64,000 nt of DNA from Leptobrachium leishanense. Taxonomy: Eukaryota > Chordata > Amphibia > Anura > Megophryidae. The stretch lies in the NCBI GenBank assembly GCA_009667805.1, contig CM019066.1, positions 7,874,001-7,938,000 of the forward strand, in the 5' to 3' direction. Under the pieces are notes generated by a model. It was not told the DNA's origin. It saw only the letters and a program-made list of their open reading frames with translations, and did no database searches. The translations under genes were made by a program, and so were the position numbers. Below, piece after piece: positions 56,012 through 64,000 of this stretch (its first letter is position 1; each line of letters opens with the position of its first letter).

Positions 56012-56130
56012 GCTAATATTAGCGCTCACCTGTGTGTGTGTTCCTGAAGAAAGCTTGGTGGGAAACAAGCTGAAACGTTGAAACATTAAACTTTGTATTG
56101 TTCCATAAGTCCTTGGAGTGCCGCTATTTG
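56012..56130 (+). repeat. Hairpin-module half element
   Basis: TTCCTGAAGAAAGCTTGG, CAAGCTGAAACGTTGAAAC, CCATAAGTCC and TTGGAGTGCCGCTATT: the motif order of the palindrome right arm at 15651-15728, without the inverted partner. Confidence 0.5.
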
Positions 56131-56132
56131 CC

Positions 56133-56686
56133 GTAGGGCTGTGCATGGCTGAAAAATTAGTTTAGTTTAGTTATGTTTTTAAATAATTTCGTTTTCGAAA
56201 TTTCATAACTAATTTTGTTTCGGATCGATTTGAAATTTAGAATCAATTTGAATTTCATATATCGATTCGATAGTTGATATCACTTCGAATTTTGGATCAC
56301 GAGATAAAACCCCAATTGATCAAATTTTGCTGTTAAAAGAAAAGCTAGGGTTAAATTTTAAGCTGTGTCACAGATTTAGTATTTGAGTCAAATTAAACAG
56401 TGAAACAAAATTAATTTGTTTCATAAAGTCCTTTGCTGACTATTACTTGTATTGTAAGTTAAGATCAATTTGATAGTTAATTTCAGATTCGATAGTTGAT
56501 ATCAATTATTCAAATTTTTCTTTTATGATGATGACACAGTGTAAAACAAAAGAAATTCGTTATATACATTTCGTTTAGTTTCGAATTCATATCGTATCGA
56601 TTCGTAATTCGGAAGTACTTCCGAACTACGAATTATCAAATTTTGTTTGAAATTCCAAATTTTACCGAAACAAATGCACATCTGTA
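56133..56686. mobile_element. hAT-like element, full copy of the 32652 family
   Basis: Left GTAGGGCTGTGCATGG, right CAAATGCACATCTGTA. CTATTTG lies just outside both ends (56124-56130 and 56687-56693). The interior matches 32652-33090 in reverse complement, including AATTTTAAGCTGTGTCACAG. Confidence 0.7.
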
Positions 56687-56801
56687 CTATTTGGAGGAGT
56701 ATTTATGCAGCCTAGCGTGACACCGGGCACGGAGTATGGATCTTGAGTGCTAGATTCCAGTGGAGATTATATATATATGAGATTTTGTACTGTAATACAA
56801 T

Positions 56802-57082
56802 CAGGGATAAATTGAGGGGAACTCGTGGGAACGGTGTTCCCTTTGGTCCCATAAACTAAAAAGCTTGTATTCAGATGTTCAATTATACGTTTCCCTGATA
56901 AGTTACTAATATATAGGCTTTATCATAAATTTTCACTAAAATTCACATACTGTACTGTAGATACATATTAATATATCACATTTGATCATGTTTTTATGTT
57001 ACGTGTGAGACTATAATGGCTAATTGGGAGAGAGGAATCGTGGTGAGTTCCCACACTTATTTTTTTAAGGACTTGACCCCTG
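56802..57082. mobile_element. Short hAT-like MITE with exact 8-bp target duplication
   Basis: Left CAGGGATAAATTGAGGGGAA, right GGACTTGACCCCTG. Flanked by AATACAAT at 56794-56801 and 57083-57090. 281 bases. It shares CGTGGGAACGGTGTTCCC with the element at 37809. Confidence 0.85.
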
Positions 57083-57090
57083 AATACAAT

Positions 57091-57440
57091 GGAACCAAAA
57101 ATGGGCATACAAAACACAATTTGCATATTATGATAATGCAAGACTAACCATCTACCAGGGAAGAAACAACATTTTCTTAAGATCTTTCTCATCATCCAGT
57201 GTCACTGTAAAGGAGCTACAGGGATTGTTCTGGTCATTCAATGCTCTAGGGATAACATTCAGGGGTTATAATGTGTGAAAATCCCTGTGCAGTACAGATA
57301 CAAGGTGTTACTGTAATTTCCGTTCACAGGCATTATGTACATACAGATATTATTTTTATACTCAGTTGGTATCTTTCCAAAGCTGCATTGCTAATAATCT
57401 CATTATGATCACTACAAATCCCCATAAGCAGGAGATATCA
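57091..57440. other. Unassigned intergenic sequence
   Basis: Nothing recognised. Confidence 0.3.
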
Positions 57441-57444
57441 ATAT

Positions 57445-58250
57445 TAATCTTTATTTATAAAGCGCATCATATTCCACAGCGGTGTACAATGGGCACAGTA
57501 TAGACAGGGTTACAATACATTGAACAACAATTGACAAACCGGTACAGGAGGAGACGAGGGCCCTATTCCCGTGGGAACGCACAATCTAGAAGGGTTGAGG
57601 TTGGAAACAGGAGGAGAGGACTGCAAGGTGAGAGTGATGGACTGCAAGGTGAGAGTGATGGACTGCTAGGAGAGAGTGATGGACTGCAAGACGAGAGTGA
57701 TGGACTGCAAGGTGAGAGTGATGGAAGGACTGCAAGGTGAGAGTGTTGGAATGCTAGGTGAGAGTGATGGGCTGCAAGGTGAGAGTGATAAACTACAAGG
57801 TGAGAGTGATGGACTGCAAGGTGAGAGTGATGGACTGCAAGGTGGGAGTGATGGATTGCTAGGTGAGAGTGATGGACTGCAAGGTGAGAGTGATGGACTG
57901 GTTGCGTCAGTGAGTCGGGTGATAGGCTTGTCTGAATAGGAATATCTTTAGGGGAAAGTCTGACCGTACGAGGGAGAGCATTCCAGAGGATGGGGGCTGC
58001 GCTTGAGAAATCCTGCAGTCTATCATGGGAAGAGGTGATGTGGGGGTAGCTAGGCACAGGTCACTGCTTGACCTTAGGGAGGGGCCTGGGGTGTACTTGA
58101 TGATTAGTGAGGACATAGTGGGGAGCTGAATTAGTGAGAGTTTTGTAGATCAGGGTAAGGATTTTGAATTTAATTCTGCAGTGGATGGGGAGCCAGAAAA
58201 GGGACTCGCAGAGAGAAGCAGCAGAGACCGACTGGTGGGTGAGGTGGATG
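57445..58250 (-). mobile_element. L2-like LINE 3' fragment, minus strand, with internal minisatellite
   Basis: On the minus strand: FWLPIHCRIKFKILTLIYKT and TLTNSAPHYVL (58230-58120), then DRLQDFSSAAPILWNALPR (about 58020-57960) and in another frame [11 protein letters not shown], as in the C-terminus of L2-type proteins. The 3' UTR carries a 21-bp minisatellite and ends with TTGTACACCGCTGTGG..GCGCTTTATAAATAAAG at 57445. Frameshifted and inactive. Confidence 0.75.
57610..57905. repeat. 21-bp minisatellite, about 14 copies
   Basis: Unit GTGAGAGTGATGGACTGCAAG with small changes (one copy has an extra GGA-type triplet). 21 is a multiple of three, so all frames stay open through it. Confidence 0.93.
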
Positions 58251-58259
58251 AGCCTGGCA

Positions 58260-59300
58260 GAGGCATTTTATTTATAATATCTTTATCATATTTACAGGAT
58301 TTGGCACAAAGGCCATTTCTGCCTGCATGCTGATAATCCAGACCCTGTGTGAAATGGTGCAAGATAAAGACATCATCTTAAGTTTAGAATCTTTCATCCA
58401 TGCAATATTTCTACAAAGGAAAAACAAACACATGAAAATTTAAATCTTAGCAAATTCACTTATTTTTACTCTTTAATCAATCTCTGCATAACAATTTTAC
58501 TCAAACCTGCTATCGTACCTAACTTTTAAAACTGTTTATCCCGTAGTTCAAATAAAAGGCATGAGAAAAACCTTTCAATAAAATGCTTTTGGTAGTGAAA
58601 AGGTTAAAGGTGTGTGTCTTCATATGATTATTTAGCGGGATGGGAACAGAAAAGAACATACAAGCAGCCTTCTCCCCCTGGCCATTAGACCCACCCTAGT
58701 CTTTTTATTATTGCACCACTAGAACGCCATTAAAGTAGTAATTTTACAGATGGTAATTACAGCCCTGGAATATCACAGGAATTAAAGGCCTAATCTTACT
58801 TAGACATTGTAAACAAACAACAACAACATGTCTGTGACTGTCATGGAGATACAGGAGGCTAAGCAGAATACACACAAAATGAGCAAAACATAAAATAGCA
58901 TAAAAAAGGTAGCAGGACTAGATGCTAACATTGTGGTGTGATGGACATTTGACTTTGGGGTTTGGTTTCGTGACAAAAATTGTCTTTAATGCTGGTGCAT
59001 TTATACAGATATCTTTATGGCACAATTCGGAGGGGAATTTCCATGCCAATAAATGTTGCTTTCTTTTAAATTAAATCATGGTTGTACATGTGTATCATGT
59101 AAACCTCTTTTGATCACAATATAGAACTAAATCTCCATTTTTATTAATGTGTCCTCATCTAGGTGTTTTTAAAATCCCTAATAGAGTGCTCTGGATCTTG
59201 TTTTCCTGTTTGTTGTATTTGTCGGTCTCAGTTGTACCCTTATACAAAGTTCATGTTAAGGTTGAGTGCAGTCTGACCCGTCCTGTGTGTACGTATACTG
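58260..59300. other. Unassigned intergenic sequence
   Basis: AT-rich, no recognisable gene or transposon. Confidence 0.35.
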
Positions 59301-59302
59301 TA

Positions 59303-60528
59303 TATACCCACATTGGTCACTTTATTAGGTACACCTTGCTAGCAGCAGATTGGACCCCTTTTGGTTTCAGAACGGCCTTAATTCTTCGTGGCATAGATTC
59401 AACAATGTGTTGGAAAAATTCCTCCGAGATTTTGGTCCATATTGACATGATAGCATCACGCAGCTGCTTCAGATTTTTCGACTGCCCATGCATGATGCAA
59501 ATCACCCGTTCCACCACATCCCAAAGGTGCTCTATTGTATTGATATATTTGGTGACTGTGTAGGCCATTGGAGTACAGTGAACTCATTGTCATGTTCAAA
59601 AAACCATTTAGAGATTGTTTGAACTTTGTGACATGATGCCTTTTTTTTCCCACTTCATGGTGCCTTATCCTGCTGGAAGTAGCCTTCAGAAGATGGGTAC
59701 ACTGTGGTCATTAAGGGATGGACATGGTCAGCAACAGTACTCAGGTAGGCTAATGCTGAATTGGTACTAAGGGGCCCAAACTGTGCCAAGAAAATATCCC
59801 CCACACCGTTACACCACCACCACCAGCTTGAACCACTGATGCAAGGCAGGGTAGATCCATGCTTTCATGTTTATGCCAAATTCAGACCCTAGCATCTGAA
59901 TGTGTCAGCTAAAATTGAGACTCATCAGACCAGGCAATGTTTTCCCAATCTTCTATTGTCCAATTTTGGTTAGCCTGTGCAAATTGTAGCCTCAGTTTCC
60001 TGTTCTTAGCTGACAGCAGTGGTAACTGGTATGGTCTGCTGCTGCTGTAGCCCATCTGCTTCAAGGTTGGACATACTGTGCATTCAGAGATGGTATTCTG
60101 CATACCTTGGTTGTAGCGAGTGGTTATTTGAGTTACTGTTGCTTTTCTATCATCTCGAACCAGTCTGCCCAGTCTCCTCTGATCTCAGACATCAAAAGGG
60201 CATTTTAGTCCACACAACTGCCGCTCACTGGATATTCTCTTTTTCGGGCCATTCTCTGTAAACCCTAGAGATGGTTGTGGGTGAAAATCCCAGTAGATCA
60301 GCAGTTTTTTAAATACTCAGACCACCCTGTCTGGCACTAACAACCATGCCACATTCAAAGTCACTTAAATCACCTTTCTTCCCCATTCTGATGGTCGGTT
60401 TGAACTTCAGCAAGTTGTCTTCACCCCGCCTAGATGCCTAAATGCATTGAGTTGCTGCCATGTGATTGACTGATTAGCAATTTCTGCTAAGACGCAATTG
60501 GACAAGTACCTAATAAAGTGAGTGTATA
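59303..60528 (-). mobile_element. Tc1-like transposon, nearly full length, inactive
   Basis: Terminal inverted repeats CACTTTATTAGGTAC (59318) and GTACCTAATAAAGTG (60506) are flanked by TATA-rich sequence, as expected for TA insertion. Minus-strand transposase pieces run MQNTISECTVCPTLKQMGYS to WENIAWSDESQF (60103-59909, first catalytic Asp) and NTIEHLWDVVERVI to MSIWTKISEEFFQHIVESMP (59540-59390, near the second Asp). Full-length spacing is kept (1.2 kb) but the frame is broken by several indels and the SPDLNP block is altered. Confidence 0.88.
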
Positions 60529-60810
60529 TTAGACATGCGCACAGGAACATAGTTCAAGTCTTAATTTTTGGTTCACCCAAATTTCATTGGACCATTGATT
60601 CGGTTTGACCAAATTTCGGAGTAAATATTTTGTTTTGCTATGATTAATTATTTTCCTGTAAATGAGCATGTGCTTGTGTATTCAAAGATATTTTTTTATT
60701 TTTTTCTCACATTTTTTCATTTTCTAAATATATGCTTTGAATTAACGTCCGTTTGAGTTGCTGTTTAGAACATGTCATCTCATTATAATTTATTATTCGA
60801 GTGCTCTTAA
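60529..60810. other. Unassigned sequence with a hAT-like end
   Basis: TAGACATGCGCACAGGAAC and GATTCGGTTTGACCAAATTT near 60530-60610 resemble the left end of the TAGGGATGTGC family; the rest is AT-rich. Confidence 0.4.
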
Positions 60811-63800
60811 TTTTTTTTTTTAAACATAATTTTATTGGACGATAAGACAATAAGAATAACATGGGTGCAAATGTGGCGTTGCAGCGCCAAAATAGCAATA
60901 TCACTTTACATATGCATCCTAGTAAACCATAATCCCGTCCATATTATGAAATGAAAGTAGGGTGAAAAATAAGGGCGGAGAGGTGGGGAAGAAAGGAAAA
61001 GAAAAGGGGGGGGGAATGAGGGGAATGAGTGGCCCGGCCCAGGCCAGAATCCTAAGACATACTGTAGATATTAATCCAACCTGTCAAATGCTATAGAGGG
61101 AAATGTAGAAGGGTGGGGGGGGGGGAGAGTGCCAAAGAAGGAAAAAAGGGGTGGAAGGGGCCAAGAAGCCCTATATACGTGACCATAGCCCAAATTCCCG
61201 CCATAAATTATAACCCAGCATCAAGCCAGGGCCCCCAAGTTTTACTATATGATGGCAGTGTAAAACGTACTATAGCGGTCAGTTCGTCCATAACCTGAGT
61301 GTCTCTGATTTTGCCATATACTTTAGCCATACAGGGCGGGAGGGGTTGTCTCCAGACTTCCGCCATAGCCCGTCTCGTGGCCAGGGTAATTTTGGCTAAT
61401 AGTTTGTTTTCATGGAAAGTAAGTTCAGGGAGCGGCCTGGAGAGCAAAAATGCCCAAGGATCCAATGGGATAGGTTTAGATAGAACTAGAATCAGTAGAT
61501 CTTGGACTTCCTTCCATAAAGGTACAATTCGTGGACATGTCCACCACATGTGGAAAAAGGAGCCCTTGGAGGTGCATAATCTCCAGCATACATCCGGTAA
61601 ATTTCTATTCATGTGCGCCAATTGAGATGGTGTAACGTACCACCGCATAATCATTTTAATGGACTGTTCCTGCAATGAGGCGCACACCGACATGGAGCGA
61701 GACATCTTCCATATGTCCAACCAGTCCTCTGAGTCCAGAGTTTCCCCGATATCTCTTTCCCAAGCATGAATATAGGACAGGTCTTTCCAGTCCAACAGTG
61801 ATGTTAGATCCCGGTATAATGAAGATATAAGGCCTCTCGGGTATGTGCCAGCCAGGCATAATCGCTCAAAGCGAGTCAGCGGCGCCAGTGCAGCTTGCTT
61901 GATGTGAGCCTGGGTGGCGTATGATGTCAATTGGAAAATGTGTAGAAAAGACAGTCCCGAAATATCTCGAAGAGGAATCAAAGTTCCGTTGTGGTATAAA
62001 TTATGTATTCTGCACACACCTGAGTCTAATAGGTCACGCCAAGGCCTCATGAGTAGACCTATTTCTCTATTTAATTCTCTAATAAGTCTCTATTTCCAAA
62101 AATCGGAGTCATAGGTGTTGGTATAGACGTCAACTCGCATTTCACTGCTAGCCTATGCCAAAAGGCGCAGAGAGTTTAATATGGCTGGGCATGTGGTGGT
62201 GATCAAAGGACAATGTTCTCGAGCCAGCCATATCCAATGTTGTATCTTATTCGGCCGCATAAGGGACGCTTCCAGGTCGACCCACCTGCGAGACCCCGCC
62301 GGAGCATGCCAGGCTACCACTTGTGCCAATTGAGTTGCATAGTAATAGGTGAGGAGAGATGGAAGGCCCAGGCCGCCCAGAGACCGTGGGCGATAGAGAG
62401 TATGTCTAGCTACGCGGCATCGTTTCCCTGCCCATATAAAATAATCAATTGAGCGCTGCAAAGCGATGACCTCTGAAGCAACGAGAGGAACCGGTAATGC
62501 CTGAAACATATACAATAATCTGGGTAATACATTCATCTTGATGCAGTTAAGCCTACCGAGCCATGATATCGCATATTTATTCCAACATTCTAACTCCGCT
62601 TTGAGAGTCGCAAATAGGCGAGGGTAATTAGCCGAATAAAGGTCTGCCGAGCATGATGTTAAGCGGACCCCCAGGTATACCAGCTCCGAGTGGGTGAACC
62701 TTATAGAGCAGGAAGAAGAGAGAGTTGTAATCGCCTCTGCTGTCAGCGCCACCGGGAGTGCCTCTGATTTAGTAACATTAATTTTATATCCTGAAAGAGT
62801 AGAAAAGTCACTGAGCAGATCCAAAACCCGGGGCAAGGAGGTGGAAGGGTCTGTCAGGGAGAGAAGGACGTCATCGGCATAAGCCGATAATTTAAATTCC
62901 AAGTCACCCACCGTAAATCCCGAGATTCCCGCGTCTGATTTAATAGCAAGCAATAGAGGTTCCAAAAAAAGGGCAAATAAGGCCGGAGACAATGGGCAGC
63001 CCTGCCTGGTTCCGTTCCGGATTACAAAGGGAATCCTATCGGCTCCCGGTATCAAAATTTGCGCTCCTGGGGAAGCATACAAGGCTGAGATCATTCGGAG
63101 AAAAGTGGGGGGGAACCCCAGTTGTTTAAGTAAAGTAAATAAAAACGGCCACTCCACCCTATCAAAGGCCTTCTCAGCGTCTAAAGACAAAAATAGGGAA
63201 GGCTTCTGATAGGTCTCAGCGAACCAAATAAGGTCCGCCGCGCGTCTCGTATTGTCGTACGCTTGCCGACCTGGAATGAACCCCACCTGGTCTGGTGATA
63301 CCAAAAAGGGGAGGAGAGGGTCTAGGCGCAAGGCCAAAATTTTTGCTAATAGTTTAATGTCCGTATTTAAGAGGGATATGGGCCTGTAACTATCAATGTT
63401 CTCAGGGTCTTTCCCAGGTTTGGGGAGGAGAACTATGGCAGCCAACAGTGACTCTGCAGGGAAAGGGGCACCCTCCCGTGCGGCATTAAATAAACGGCAT
63501 AGAATGGGCTTTAATTTAGGACAGAACGCTTTATAATACCGGTATGTGAAGCCATCTGGCCCAGGGGCCTTTAATGGCTTCATCAGGCCCAAAGCCCTCC
63601 CTATATTCTCCTCCTCCGTTAAAGGGGATCCCAACAATAGGGACTGAACCCTATCAAGGGTAGGGAGGTTCTGACGCCTCAAGTAAGTTTCTATATTATC
63701 TATCAGGTCGCGGTTTCCTATTTTGTGGGTGGGGGAATGATCATAAATATCCGTAAAATACGCTGTGAAGGCATCCCGGATATCCTCAGGAGATCTATGA

Positions 63801-64000
63801 ACCTGCCCTTTTTTATCTCGGATCAACGGAAACAAGACAGTGTGGCGTCTAGGGCGCAGCATCCTGGCCAGGGGTGTATCTGCTTTATTGGCTCGTTCAT
63901 AATAACGCCTTTTGGACCATAGCAACGATCTCCCCACATCATCTAAAAATAAACCGTTAAGGTCTGCACGAACTCGATTAAGCTGCGAAAGGGTGTCGTC
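60811..64000 (-). mobile_element. L1/Tx1-type LINE, ORF2 3' two-thirds, runs off the window
   Basis: On the minus strand a long frame enters at 64000 and runs to 62153, then continues in the same frame to 61208, with two in-frame TAG stops between (62153-62155 and 62090-62092). Reverse transcriptase blocks: KAPGPDGFTYRYYKAF, YRPISLLNTDIKLLAKIL, GFIPGRQAYDNTRR, SLDAEKAFDRVEW (motif A), RQGCPLSPALFALFLEP (motif B), YADDVLL (motif C, 62870-62881). The C-terminal domain contains HMWWTCPRIVPLWKEV, typical of L1-type ORF2. The 3' UTR ends in an A-run (T-run on + at 60811-60820). The endonuclease domain would lie beyond position 64000. A damaged but fairly young copy. Confidence 0.9.

Noticed and set aside
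57531..58057. Repetitive open frames (GESDGLQ-type on +, HHSHLAV-type on -)
   Set aside because: Products of the 21-bp minisatellite inside an L2 remnant; the minus frame only briefly overlaps real L2 coding sequence.

Overview
The window is vertebrate nuclear DNA, most likely from a frog (Anura). It contains one recognisable protein-coding gene, TRIB2 (Tribbles pseudokinase 2), on the + strand. The coding sequence lies in three exons (11674-11943, 14367-14659, 42221-42689) separated by introns of 2.4 kb and 27.6 kb. Spliced, it encodes 343 residues, the usual length for TRIB2, with all hallmark motifs intact. A T-rich leader/promoter region (about 9.9-11.67 kb) precedes it, and a 1.9-kb 3' UTR ends near 44.58 kb at an AATAAA signal.

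The frog assignment rests on the repeats: CR1 LINEs with an octamer tail, L2 LINEs with a GTAAAGCGCTGCGG-type tail, an L1/Tx1-type LINE, TTAA-flanked MITEs with TTAAAGG ends (the T2/Kolobok type known from Xenopus), two kinds of Tc1 element, and many hAT-type elements with 8-bp duplications. The species cannot be named from this.

Layout: 0-9.8 kb holds a CR1 LINE, a 2-kb satellite with a telomere-like TTAGGG core, an L2 LINE, a foldback element carrying a SINE, a second SINE and a Tc1 remnant. 9.9-44.6 kb is TRIB2; its second intron is packed with MITEs, palindromes and nested hAT elements. 44.6-64 kb has no host gene that I can see. It holds a solo LTR inside a Tc1 remnant, a MITE with a triplicated 420-bp segment, a cluster of hAT-type elements at 54.6-57.1 kb, an L2 copy carrying a 21-bp minisatellite, a nearly full-length Tc1 element, and an L1-type LINE that runs off the right edge.

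I found no operon-like gene system, CRISPR array or bacterial mobile system. The most unusual items are the nested and duplicated repeat structures, a recurrent modular hairpin (GAAACGTYG core followed by AATAAA) at several sites, and a SINE family sharing its 3' end with a LINE. All family assignments come from reading motifs by eye; no database search was run.
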